A stretch of 64,000 nt of DNA from Phlebopus portentosus. Lineage: Eukaryota; Basidiomycota; Agaricomycetes; Boletales; Boletinellaceae. The notes beneath the pieces were generated by a model. The model ran no database searches, had not been told where the DNA came from, and worked only from the letters and a program-made list of their open reading frames with translations. A program made the position numbers and the translations under genes. The stretch lies in contig JAYXKI010000003.1 of assembly GCA_037892935.1 (NCBI GenBank), forward strand, positions 2,356,001 through 2,420,000, read 5' to 3'. Shown piece by piece: positions 24,195 to 36,822 of the stretch. Every line of letters begins with the position of its first letter. Positions within the stretch are counted from its first letter, which is position 1.

Positions 24195-27059
24195 ATGGCG
24201 AATATACCGGATCGAAGTATTCGGATCTGCGCCGATAGAGGAGGGACGTTCTGCGATGTTCATGCGTATGTCCAGCCACCAACTATCCTTGCTACCGACC
24301 GAAAACGAGCCAGTCTCTGTATACTAGATCATATCCTGATCCTGACAGCCCGGACGAGAGAAAAGAGATAGTTGTCAAGCTCTGTCCGTGTTTCAGCTTG
24401 AGTGTTCCCGCTTTCATCTATTGATGTTCGTCCAGTATCTCAGGATCCAGGCAACTATAAGGACGCGCCGACCGAAGGTATTCGGAGAGTCCTTGAATCA
24501 GCAACAGGCCAGAACATACCGAGGGCGCAAAAGTTGCCGACAGACAAAATCGGTGTGTATGAGCAACTTTCAGGAGCATCATCTGGAACTAAACGAGGAA
24601 CGCCGTGTAGATTACATTCGTCTCTCGACAACCGTTGCAACAAATGCACTGCTGGAAAGGAAAGGGCACAAGCACGCACTGTTCATTACAAAGGGATTCA
24701 AGGTATGCCCACCTACTCGCCTCTGTGTATGCGTTTCTTATAAAGATCTTGTAGGACTTGCTCGTCATCGGGAACCAGTCGCGACCTAGAATATTTGACC
24801 TGAATATCAAACGACCATCCGTACTATATTCCGAGGTCTTAGAAGTTGATGAACGCGTCACTCTGGTGGGCTATACGTCTGATCCCCAGGCAGCTGAGCA
24901 TGCTGTCCAGTTCGATGCGGATGGGAATGTAATACGTGGTTATCGTGGCCCAGGCTGGGATGGACAAGGCAATGCTGAAGGCCCCGGAGAAATAGTCAGA
25001 GGTATTTCCGGTGAGGCAGTTCGGATCCTTAAGAAACCTGGTACGTGAATGCTGCAATTTCAAACGAAGGCACTATGCTAAAGTAGTGCAGACCCGGAAC
25101 AGGTCAGGACCGATTTAAAAAATATTTATGATAAAGGCTATCGTTCCATTGCAATAATCCTGGTCCATTCGTACACGTTTCCTGAGCACGAGAAGCTCGT
25201 CGCGTCGTTAGCCCAAGAAGTCGGGTTTGAGCATATATCCGTCTCATCGCAGCTCCTTCCTATGATCAAAATGGTGCCTCGAGGAGTCTCCACAACGGCC
25301 GATGCGTACCTTACACCTATTCTTTACGAATACCTTGAAGGCTTTTTCAATGGATTCGATGAGAGACTGAGGAAAGGAGGAGAGGATAATGCACGAGTCG
25401 AATTTATGGGAAGCGATGGTGGACTATTAGACTTTAACAACTTCTCTGGTCTTAAAAGCATTCTGAGCGGTCCAGCGGGAGGTGTAGTCGGCTACGCTCT
25501 GACGAGCTGGGACGAGAAGCAGAAGACACCGATCATTGGGTTTGTTGTTTCTTCAGAGATCTATTATAAGTTTTGGTCCGTATCTTATGATATTTTCAGA
25601 ATTGATGTTGGTGGTACCTCCACGGACGTCTCCCGCTTTGCTGGACGATACGAGACAGTATATGAGACGACCACGGCCGGAGTAACCATTCAGTCTCCAC
25701 AGCTCGACATTAATACAGTCGCAGCTGGTGGCGGGTCCTGCCTCGCCTTCCGCAATGGTCTATTCGTGACTGGTCCAGAAAGTGCTGGTGCTGTACCTGG
25801 GCCAGCCTGCTATAGAAGAGGCGGCCCTCTTGCAGTAACTGATGCGAATCTTATGCTTGGTCGACTTGTCGTCGATTACTTCCCGAAGATCTTTGGTTCA
25901 TCGGAGAAGGAGCCTCTAGATATTGAAGCTTCTCGGACTCTTTTTGAGAAGATAAAAGGCGAAGTTAATTCCTCGCACAGCTTTGAAAAAGAACTCAGCT
26001 TGGATGAAGTCGTTTATGGGTATATGCGATTAGTATGGTCGTTTGCTGTTCTTTCTGACGATTTTCTGTAGATTTATAAAGATCGCGAATGAGACGATGT
26101 GCAGACCCATTCGAGCTCTGACGGAAGCGCGAGGATACAGCACCTCAAGTCATATGTACGTTATTGTCCTCCAAGCATTCAGAGCTTGCATTTAAATAAG
26201 CCGCGCGCAGATTAGCGAGCTTTGGTGGAGCTGGAGGGCAACATGCTTGCGAAATCGCGCATATACTTGGGATTTCTACAATTCTTATACACAGATACAG
26301 CTCCATACTTTCGGCCTATGGTCTGGCTCTGGCAGATCGGTATGTACACCATTGAGATTTCGGCGTTATACTGATTTAACGAATCGTTCAGAGCATTCGA
26401 GCGTCAAGAGCCAAGCTCTGCATATTACACTCCAGAGAATAAAGCTCACCTCAAGCAGAGGCTCGACAAACTAGAAAGTGAGGTCCGCACAGAATTGAAA
26501 AGACAAGGATTCGAAGGGAAGCGCGTGCGAGTTGAGCGTATGCTGAACATGCGCTTCGATGGGACGGACACAGCTCTGATGGTGCTCCCTACAACTGAGA
26601 ACGGGGAAGAAGATTTCTTGGGCTCATTTAAGAAGACGTACAAGGAGGAGTTTGGATTCCTTCTTGATACGAAAAATATTATAGTTGACGATATAAAGGC
26701 GAGTTTTCTAAGTGCTACGAGTCTTCGTAGAAGCGGTTGTTGATTGATGATATGATATCTAATTCTAGGTACGAGGTATCGGCAAGACCTTCGACTCCCT
26801 CGGACCCTCAGTGTTTGAAGAACTGCGTACAATCCAGAAACGACAAGTCTCAGCAGCGACAGCTGACAAGACGCATTCCGTGTACTTCGATGGTGCCGGC
26901 CGCATAGACGATACGCCGATTTTCCTGCTCGACAAGTTGGAAATTGGCGGTATAGTGAAGGGACCTGCGATGATCATAGACAACACTCAGACGATAGTGC
27001 TTATTCCGGGCTCAGAGGCTATCTTGTGTCGCAAGCATCTGTATATTACGCTTCACTAG
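24195..27059 (+). CDS. 5-oxoprolinase/hydantoinase-type protein lacking the HyuB half
   Basis: Full-length eukaryotic 5-oxoprolinase (about 1,250-1,350 residues) opens 5-oxoproline to glutamate using ATP, in the glutathione cycle. This gene codes roughly 770-790 residues and then stops. It begins [24 protein letters not shown], the N-terminal nucleotide-binding loop. It continues with [59 protein letters not shown] and [17 protein letters not shown]. Then come [56 protein letters not shown] and [18 protein letters not shown]. The last conserved block is [20 protein letters not shown], which in full-length enzymes is the hinge to HyuB. Stop TAG is at 27057-27059. No HyuB-like frame follows in 1 kb. 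Splice joins are in frame throughout, so this is a clean truncation. Confidence 0.85.
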
Positions 27060-28133
27060 TGCACTGTCTTTGCTGTACTTTGTCTATCTCCGAAACAAAA
27101 AGTATCTGATACCAAGGACACAACCAGAAATTCTCTCTATTTGTCTGCCTTTTTGTTTCATTGACAGCCGGATAGAACATGTACATGAACATGGCTAGTA
27201 AGTGCACAGGAGATCGGAGGGAAAAGGAGGGGGAAAAGGGTGCAAAGAACAGAAATGATGCGAAACGCTAAAATGCCGAGAGCATTACATGATCGGAGGT
27301 TGGGTTGGTAGAGGTTGGTGTGACAAAGTCAGCCAATGATTGTGAGACCGACGACTGGGCTCGGCACGGAAGGGAAGTGCCTGAGCGTCACAGTTCATCC
27401 CCGCAGCGCAGCACTGACTGCCGCAGCTTGGTAGGAGCGTTAGAGTCACGCGCAGCATTGCAATGACGACATGACTTGGAACTGCGCATGACTGGCGAAA
27501 AAAAAAAAGGAATTCCTAATCGGACGGACAGCAAAGAAATCGACAATATTCATGCATGGAGAAGATGAAAAGGATGAAACGAAGGTTTGCAGTACCCGAA
27601 AAGAAGATACCTGATACACAGCTTTGCAGTTACCGAGAATTATGCAGGTGCAAAAGCGACTATGTAATGAAAGAAAAAGCGACGCAGTGAAATGGTGATA
27701 ATAGGAACGGATGAATTATGTCAAAGTGATCTTCCCGAAAGAAAAAAATAGACCTGGGACAGATGGGTTAATATCGCGGGTAGAATGCGCAACAGAAATC
27801 AGATGCGAAAGTGGAAAAAAACGGAAAACAATGCTCTAGAGAATTCATCGGCCCTTTCTTCGTTGCAGTCAAACACGCTTTAAGCAGGTATGGAAAAACG
27901 CATTAGCAGTCATTGACTAAATCCCATAAACGGGGGCGTAGGCGTAAGTGCTTCAACTAGAGTGCATCGATGATATGTATGTATGGTCGTGAGTCAGGGC
28001 ATTAACAGATCGTAGCTTGCTTTGTTTGGCCTCCAAATAAATATACTCCAACCAAGATAGCGATGAGACGGTGCAATCAATCGAACGGTGCGGAGAGGCG
28101 AGAAGACGAGGTAACAGCGGAAACGGGAAATCC
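27060..28133. other. Intergenic, 1.07 kb, between convergent genes
   Basis: No open frame with coding character, RNA gene or mobile-element end was found. It holds purine-rich stretches such as GGGAAAAGGAGGGGGAAAAG near 27220 and an A-run near 27500. I searched it by eye for the missing HyuB half of the upstream gene and saw none. Confidence 0.5.
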
Positions 28134-29894
28134 CTATTGTGGAGCGTCACGATCGACATGTGCGAACGATGGTCGCAAGGGCGAGTTGAGTGTATTCCAT
28201 CGCGGAACGCTCATTGAGAGCCGCTTCCATGTCCATCTCTGTCGTTGCAAGTGCCTTCCGCGGCGTTCGGTGCCAGCAGGGTCCAGGTCCTTCTCTTCAT
28301 CATCTAATGACGGTAATTCAAGTGCATTCGGGCGTCCTCGCCTGCTGGAACGGACCGTCACTTCCTTCTCCTCGGACTCCCCAGTCTCCGACACATCCGT
28401 CGACGCTTCGTCGGAAGAAGGAATGAGTCTCCGCAAACGATCCCTAAATAGAATCGGAGCTAGACTTAAAATAGTCAAGAAGACCAGCTCAAAAATCATT
28501 GATGGCTGAGCGAGAACAGATGACACAGTCGCAGTGTTGGAGATGCCATCGTCAACTCCAACTTCAGATGCTGTGGTACGTGCCTTGTTCACGGCTTCAA
28601 GGATATCGCCAATTTGACAGGTAACGGCGGTCCATGGAAGACATCCGATGAAAGCACCCGTAAGACAGTCGCGGAGAGCGACTCCTGTAAGGCCACATGC
28701 GATATTAAGCGCAGACCAGGGAACGATACCGACGAGACGCAGAATCGACAGTCGCACCCAAGCCGGAGAGCTATTGCTCGATGATGTTATTAAACTGAAA
28801 GTCTTAGATTCTTCGGATTGCACCGACTTGGAAGTGGAAAAGGATGATCCTTCCAAAGCCGCGCGGGTGAGTTCGATCGGCCGAGGAAAGGCCCGCGTTA
28901 GAACTGGGGCAAGCGGCGTGGCAAGCAGAGTGGCAAACACCGAGCCGACAGATGTGGTGACTGTCATGAGTAAGGTGGCGAGCAAGGGGTGGAAAAGTGC
29001 TCCCGCGAGTACATTCTAATTCAGACCAGGACAAATTAGTTGTGTCATTGGAGTTTGTAAGACAATATGTTGCTTACCCATAGAACGCTCCCAGGAATTG
29101 ACCAGGCGTGTTTCCATACAGCTGACATGACTAGGACGCTTACAATGTGCGCAGTCGATGTAAATCCGGATCGTGAATACACACTCAAATCGCGCCCAAG
29201 CTGCGCAAGATCGGATAGAGTACGTGGCCAGGCAAATGTGATCGGCAAAGTTGACATGCAAAAGAACACGAGCACGCTCGATATTGGGAAGAGAATGATG
29301 ACGAACAGCAGCGAAGCATGTACCTGAGAAGGATACAATGATGAGAACTTGCGTGAAAATGATGAACAAAAAAAAACCGACCGATGGGAACGGCACCAGG
29401 CGATAAGGCGACTGAGGACGCGACGGCACAACCAAATCTGCAGCATCAAACGCAGATTTCTGCGGCGAGGCAGACAGAGGCAAAATGTATTCTGTTTCTG
29501 TCGAAGACCGCGGAGGAGAACCAGGAGAACCAGGAGAAGAGAAGAGGTTTATCGTGTGCTTGCCGTCCTTCGACCGAACTGCCCGCCATAGGTCTACCGT
29601 CCTAGATACTAGCACAGGGAACATGCTTTGAACGAGTCCACGCGTAGCGTCCGAGTGACTTTTCGAAGATGGAAGAGGCGGAAGGATGAATGCGGGTGAT
29701 GGGAGTTCAAAGCTTGCCGAGGATGAAGTAGTGGGGGACGAAGGGTGGGTTGAGGAGTCGGAGTCAGCAAGCTCCTTGGCAGCAAATAAGACTGCGGGAG
29801 AGCGGGCGAGGGTAGATATGGAGAGGGGCGGACGAACGCCTGTGGAGACCGAGTGAATCCTGGGACGAGAGGCGGGAGGGAGGAGAGCGGACAT
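28134..29894 (-). CDS. VTT-domain (TVP38/TMEM64, SNARE-associated) membrane protein
   Basis: Polytopic membrane protein of the DedA/VTT superfamily; fungal relatives (Tvp38) sit in Golgi membranes, and animal relatives act as lipid scramblases. There are three exons, starting at ATG 29894 (MSALLPPASRPRIHSVSTG). The first ~160 residues are Ser/Pro-rich and probably cytosolic. Exon 2 holds the first membrane segments (HASLLFVIILFPISSVLVFF) and HAWSIPGSVLW. It joins NVLAGALFHPLLATLLMTV, giving the family's PGS...NVLAGALF...TTxGS signature. Exon 3 has LRLVGIVPWSALNIACGLTG and LTGAFIGCLPWTAVTCQIGD, the VTT core. The ~100-residue tail is charged, with RRGRPNALELP. Intact. The specific paralogue cannot be named. 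Confidence 0.8.
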
Positions 29895-31298
29895 GGTCGT
29901 TCGTTCGACCAAGGCATAAATAATATATATACACAATTCATGGTCAGAAGCGCGTCTCTCGTCGGACAAGAATACGGATTAGGTAATGTTTCATCCTTCA
30001 TTTTGCACACGGCCGAACCATTGCCGAGTCATCACTTCCCCTCGGCATTTCTTCGTCATTCTTTCTTAGTCACTATTGTACTGGTCATCACCCGACGCAC
30101 ACCACTCGTCGCTGACGCAGAGTCCCGACTCGCTCCGTCCGATTGTCGAAAATGGCTTGATACGATTCTCGCTATACGAAACACTCAGCAACACCTACTG
30201 ATGCCGTCACTCACACAGTTGATCTTCCATGCTCACACATTGACACAGAAAGAAAATCAGAAATCATGGAACTCTCAGAAAACTTCGGGTACTGGGTAGA
30301 TTTTTGTTTTGGGGATTTCTTAATCGGTATTAGCGCCCTCTGCGCATCCCACGAAAAGTCACGTGTGCGCGCCTTGACGAACCGATCAGATCAGCGAATC
30401 CCATCCATCTATCTTTCCATGTATGTTCTGTTCGGCTCACCCTGATTGTAGGACTACTATCAGTAGCAGTGGACAGTGCTTTTAGTCAAGCTCAAGGTTA
30501 GTTCCTATGTGATAAGTAATAAAGTCAACAGGTCCCGGTCCAAGCCCATGTGCATATCGAAAGTCTATCTTATCTAATAAAGTAATTGTTGACTTGCTTT
30601 TTCCAGCAGTTCATGCAGCAATACCGGTTGTCTTTTACGCCATTACAGTAATGCTGACATCTGATAAACTAGACATCGCGTATAGATGTAATATGGCTTC
30701 CTTGAATCTACTCGTTATCCACTGTGCAGGCCTCGCCCTCGGCCCGATCCGTGGCCTTGCGCCTGAAGAGTGTATGCAACGAGGAAACCGCCTTGCATGC
30801 TTCTCGGGTGGTTGATGGTTGTGACACACTCTGGCTTTTCCTCCCCCTCCCCTAACCTTTGCACAATGCACCAGTTCTTTCATTCGTCACAGCTGCATGG
30901 TGTACACGCTTGGATACATGCTTGGAAACACCTGGTTGCTACTTATGCATTGCAGTTGGGTATATAGCCCGAGGTCGCTTGCTCGCCGGTCTATGCTGCC
31001 TTCTTAAAGTCGGCCACTGCGCCGATTCTTCGTGAGTATGCTACGTTTCCTGTACCACCGGCCTTCACTAACAGATCTGATGACTTCTGGCCACATTTTA
31101 CAGCGCCTCAAGACCTGCTCACCTTCCCTATTCACACGGCTGCCCTGGGCAAAGCACCTTTCGGTGCATCGACATCGCTATCTATTCCGTGGCCTACTCA
31201 TAGCCAGAGTGCTCGAATCTACTTTATTTGGCTTTACATATCAGATGCGCGGTTTGTGCTTTGGTCACTCTCAGTTATAATAAATATACATAGCCAAG
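29895..31298. other. Intergenic, 1.4 kb, divergent promoter region
   Basis: Lies between the starts of the VTT gene (-) and the disordered-protein gene (+). CACGTG occurs near 30360 in AGTCACGTGTGCGCG. Short frames (for example 30594-30815) lack conserved content. TATAATAAATATAC at 31276-31289 is about 10 bp before the downstream start. Nothing else recognised. Confidence 0.4.
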
Positions 31299-34200
31299 AT
31301 GGTCGACAAGCCAGCACATTACCCCCTCGGTTCGTCCTCAGCTCTCCTCCAACAGCAGGAACATCAGCTACGACAGTATACCTTTGCCGCCATTTCAGCA
31401 CGCGAACGTGAAAGAGTCAGGGCTAGTCCGGAGCCTCATCTAGAGATCATGCGTCCGGTCTCGCCCTTTCAGAACAAGCGTCCACTTGCACATCAGGTAG
31501 CGCAGACACAGGAGACTCACCAATCCCATAGGCAGAGGGATCAACGGATTTGGAATCCACATTATCAGACTCACTCTAGTTCTCAGCCCTATGCCCATTC
31601 GAGACCATTTCACACTCAGGAATCGAGCCATTCAAGCACGTCTAGCGGCTCGCATGCTGCTCGCTCTGGTGCTCGTGCGAGGATCAATGCTCATAGGGAA
31701 GACCAGCGCAGCGCTCGGAGTACCCAGCGAGATGCTGATATTTCCCCTGCACTGAAGATGATGAACTATGACACGGGCTACGCTCCTTCTTCGTCAGACC
31801 AAGGCCAGGGACAGATCAGCTCAAATGCGCCAAATGCTTCAGGAATGCTAGCGCCTCCGGACAGAAGCGACATGAGTCGATCAACTTCACCTGAGGGAGG
31901 CCTCAAGCGCAGAAATCCTGGCTGGAGAAAACCTGTACCAAAATACATTCCGACTCCGCCATCTACACCGCCTACAACTACGTTTGAACGGATACCCTCT
32001 GCTAGAGGTAGAGAGGAGCCGTTACCACCAGTCCCGTCGTCTTCATCCTCGAATCAGAGTCAGAACGTGCAATCTGAACGGTTGTATCCTGGTTCGGTCA
32101 GAGCTCGAGCAGAGCCCGCGCCAGTGTCGCACCATCAGCCAACTCCGGCAAGGCCAGCACGCGCGGCGACAGAACTTCAGGTGCCAGTGATGTTTCGTGA
32201 CTTGACGTCGGCCAAGACACGCATTGGGTCTCTCCAGCAGCCTGCGCAAGCGCATACGCGCCAGAATGCCATGTCAGGACTGTCAAGGGTAACAGCGACT
32301 CCTACTCGAAACTTAGCACGGCCAACCCCTTCGTCACGGGTGGAAAATGCGTCTAAGAACCAGGCTCAGGTCTCGACGGCTCCTCAGGCACCTCCTCAAG
32401 CGCATACGACGCTTCACGATCGCACAGCTCCAGCAGCGGTGGTGAGATCTGCACGGCCTCCCAGTCCAGAGCAAGTAGACGAACGGACCGAGGCACGACA
32501 AGGCATGCTGGTGCATCCTCAGCCGAGAAAAGTACCGTCAATGGCACAACTCGTGGCAATGGTGCTGCCGACTCGATCTCGATCCCGATCGCCGTCGCGC
32601 ACCCCTTCTCCTGGAGTTCCTCTTACCACAGCGGACATTAGCTCTCCAATTGTAAGTATTCGTATCTTCCTTTAAGGGTGGTTATTAATAGTAGATGCAC
32701 AGCCCCTTAACTCCGCAGTGGTTGCTGAAACGTCGAATGTCAAGTCACCTGTAACCTTGCAGGCCGCCGCACCTAATCTCTCTGTTGATCCGCCGTCACC
32801 TGTGACGACTGTAGAGGTGGTTAAGGCTACGGTATGTATTGTTCATTACTCCCTTCAAGACTCTCTTATTGACATGCTGTTGGAAGACCCTTCCTGGCTC
32901 CCTGCTTCACCCAGATCAGGTCCAACTTCCGCCATCTGGAAGCTCATCGGTGAAGACTTCGCCTTCAGTCTCTCCGCAGCCGAGCCCCCGTGCTGTGCCT
33001 ACGCTACTTCCGACCCGTTCTCGCTCCCCGACTCCAGCCATTATACCACAGTATGCGCCGCCACCTCCTCCTTTCCCGCCTCCGCCTCCGAACACTCCGA
33101 CTGCTGTACCTAAACCGAGGATGTCTAGCCTTCTTCAGCCTCTGCTCAGCTCCAAGCTTGCCGAGAAAATTGAGACAACGGCAACTCAGGTGGAGGAAGC
33201 GCGCACGCAGGCAGTACCGCACGCTCAGGCATCTGCTGAGGAAACTCTTGTCCCCGAAGCAGATACGAAGCAGTTTTCTTCACCAGAGCATTCCGTTTCA
33301 CGGACAACGCGGCGAGCTCGAAAAAAGCGAGTACCTCCAGAGCAAATCACAGCAGATTCTGCCAAAGACGATATCCCGGCATCCCGACAGACAGATGATA
33401 CTCGGACTCGGACTGGGCAGTGGTCTATGATGATTACGGAACAACGTTCTCCCTCTCCAATGCGCAAAGACATGACGGCGTCCCAAGAGACTGATCCTGC
33501 AGCAATGAATGGGACTACCGGAAATGATCGCATGAAGGAGGTTTCTTCCATAGCTGCTGTTCGCGAGTACACCTCTTCATCTCGGAACTTGACCCCTTCA
33601 ACGAGGCCATATGTGAAGGAAGTGGAGAGCGTCGCAAATGAATACGCCGACATCTCTGTACCTCCCCGTGTCCAAACGCCACCCCGGCGAGAGCTGGAAC
33701 AGGCAAGGCCTCCTGCCAAAGAACCTGTGATTCCTAGCGAAAAGGAACAAAGTTCTGTGAACCATACAAACGACCTCAAACCGAAATCGTCAGAATTTGC
33801 TACGGCGGTTACTCAGCCGAGTGTTCAGGGGGAAGTGCGCGCACGCCCGCGGCCTGTTCCTGTTCCTATGAACGAACATGCTCAAGTTTCTCGACAATCT
33901 GGTCTGGTCACACCTCCGGACACACCACCTGGTACTGTGGCATCAAAGCCGAATATTATTGATGAAGAGGCCTGGTCAAGGAGTCATGACAATGTCTACG
34001 CGGCGCAGAACTTTGACACGGATGCAAAACCAATTCCACGCTTGCAAAGCTCGGAACCTGTTTCTGAAGTCAAGCCTTCGGTTTCAAAGTCTCTTATGCG
34101 ACGCAAGACCTTGATTCAAGACGAGCAACCATCCTCGGGCGACGACCGCCCTGTCAAAGAGGCGGGGAATACTTCCCGTCCGGCATCGCCGATCTCGTCG

Positions 34201-36497
34201 ATTGACAAACCAACAACTCTTGTTGCTGCAATCCAACATGAAACTGTCACACCTCCAGTGGGTCACAGATTCTGAATCTTTCGATGGATATTTTTAATTA
34301 ATAGTCCAAACAGTTGCCTAATGATTGGAAGGCGACAATCACGAATGCGACAAGCTCGAATATCAATCTTTGTCCAAGTCCGCCCATTCCAACCATGGAA
34401 GAGATAGATAGAAAATTGAACGTGCTTCCGCGTCTGAAGCCAACAGCGCATGCTCAGACAGCTCAGACGACAGATATGCCAACGGCAAGCAAGTATGTGT
34501 TCCGTGGGGTGTCTACGGAGCAAGTTGAACATGCGACTATGGTGTGTCTTCATTGTTTCCTTTTTGTATCCGGGTGTCATCTCCTCTCAATCGGCATATT
34601 ACTTAACCTTCTTTGTATTTGCCTTCTATGGTATCCAATTCTAACGGCTTTCTCAGGAACTCGAACTTCACATACATGAGGTGGAGACGAGACGTGTCTT
34701 CGAGGCATCTCAACTGTCGGAGAAGACCCTGGTGGCAGACAAAGGAAACCATATTCAACCGTCCAGGTCTCCAGGTTCAAAGGTCACCGATCTAGATTCA
34801 TCTTCTACGGCCATACTTACCGTCAAGCACGAACACATCCATGACTTCGCCCCAATAAGCAATACTCTAGGTTTGGCACCCCGTGAAGAACCAGCTCGCA
34901 GTCGTTCCCCCATCCCTCGCAGCGCTGCACCCCAGAAAGACAACACAGATACCAGTGTTGTGCAGGAAAGGACAGATGAAAGCTCGATAGTTACAACAAC
35001 ACCGGAAGACGTTGCCGTATCTTCTTCAGCATCTGTTGATTCTCCGGTTCGACGACCCGCTGAAGTATTTGCACGTAGTCATTCTTCCGGTTCAAAGCGA
35101 AAGGGAAGAGCGACTCGCGCGCAAGAATTGGAGATCCGTAGTGCCAAACCTGGTCGCTTTGCAGATCATTCTCCTGACAATGAAGTCCGCCATCGCAATC
35201 CCGAGGCACCCGTGGTCAAAGATACTTCCCCTGCTCCTATCGAGCCGGAATCCCTGCCTAAGCTTAGTTCCCCATCGCAGAGGTACCAAACATTGGGTGG
35301 CATGAAGCGATTGCCTCTTAACGGATCTGAGTCAAATCTTACTCAATCCCGGCTCAAAGACTCTGGTCGTGATGGCCTCTCGTCGCCTCAGATTACTGCC
35401 CGATCGTTGCCTTCATCTACACAAGCACAGTCTCCACCAAGACCACCAAGGCACCTACACGGGCAACACAAGCGTCTTCCAGCCCCGGAGGTCACACAGG
35501 TACGTTGTAAATCTGGGTCTGTCTTTCAGGGAGTGACTTTGGTAATGTTTCTGTATGTTTTCAATTCTGTAGGCTTACAGACCTCCAACGCCGCCTATTC
35601 CGTCTCATTACAAGAAGAAAAGTTCTAATGATCTGCTTCCTGCGGAACCTCCGACCTTCATGAAGCCGGCAGTCCACGTTGTACGTTTTAAGCATTGATT
35701 ATCCGTCCAACATTCATCTGATAATTCGCCCTTGCGAAGATATATCCTGATACATCTACCTCTCATGGCCATTCGTTGTCCGGTGACTCTGCTCTTAACA
35801 TGAGGCCAACGAATATCATGGTATGCCTTTACTGGTTCCGCAACATAGCTTTTTGCTTAAGCTTTCGTCGTAGAATCGTGTCCAACCTAATCCAAGCATC
35901 AACTCACAACCCTATAAAGACGATCGAGTCCGACCGCAATCTCCTTCGCTAACAATTCCTACAATAGACGACGATGACGACACTGCAGCTGATACATACC
36001 CTCAAGTGCCTCCGAAGGCACGACGCCATGAAGTGAACACCAATGGCTCTTCCGTCCCTAGCGACCGACCAGCGGACTTTGCGATTCAGCATGCTACGCG
36101 TGGCCAAGTCCGATATCCAAGTGCTCCCGTTGGACAGGCCAAGGCTCACATTCTCATGCTGCCTCCAAGTTCTAACAGCTCCAGGAGCCGTACAGGTGAC
36201 AATATGGACGGGTCCTTCGGCACGAACCCACGTTCACGCAATGGTCAGCAGCCTCGCGCAAAGAAGGCGGCCAGGAGTCATAGTGAGAAAGTATTCAGGA
36301 AGAATGACAATGTGCATCCGTTAGCAAGGTCGCGAAGCACGCCGATACCTTCTTCAAGGCAGCGGAGTCGGCGTGGATTCTGGAGGATATTTGGACTGTG
36401 GGCAAGAGTGTTCATGTCCAAGTTCCGAACGTGGAGGTCTCCAACACCGTCTCCTTCGCAATCGTCGGAATACGGAGGCTACTACGATGTATACTGA
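31299..36497 (+). CDS. Long disordered Ser/Pro/Gln-rich protein with a C-terminal amphipathic segment
   Basis: No known domain recognised. ATG 31299 sits in AAGATGG. The first exon codes about 450 residues of low-complexity Ser/Pro/Gln/Arg sequence. It includes KYIPTPPSTPPTTTFERIPS, TRSRSRSPSRTPSPG and repeated PxxP patterns. Introns follow at about 32652-32718 and 32833-32918, then a long exon to about 34256 with YAPPPPPFPPPPPNTPTAVP. The next exons are PNDWKATITNATSSNINLCP, KYVFRGVSTEQVEHATM and ELELHIHEVETRRVFEASQL, the most protein-like stretch. The end is RSRRGFWRIFGLWARVFM then SKFRTWRSPTPSPSQS, with stop 36495-36497. It is about 1,450 residues. The many SP/TP and PxxP motifs suggest a phosphorylated scaffold that binds SH3 or WW domains; this is inference from composition. 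Confidence 0.65.
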
Positions 36498-36822
36498 AGG
36501 CGCTGGCGCCGAATGACAAGCAAATTCTCTAAGTTATCATAGCATATTTGATACTGTATTTTTGTGAGCGTGTGTGTATTAAATAAACGAAAATATATTT
36601 GAATTCGGGATTATCCAATGAATGACGAGCCTTCATTACACCAATCATTGCGCGTGCCTCACATACTACTACCACATTCACATTGGCAGAAGACGGTCCT
36701 CAGGTTTTTCGTTCTTCTGCTTTCGTATGGATGCTTGACCGTTACTCTGCTTGTGTTATTACCCCTGATCCTCTTCTTCCTACACCCTTGCGTTTTGCTC
36801 GTGTTCGGCTTTGGTACGTCGG

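Noticed and set aside
30594..30967. Small plus-strand frames in the 1.4-kb gap
   Set aside because: No conserved content, poor start contexts, no supporting splice pattern.
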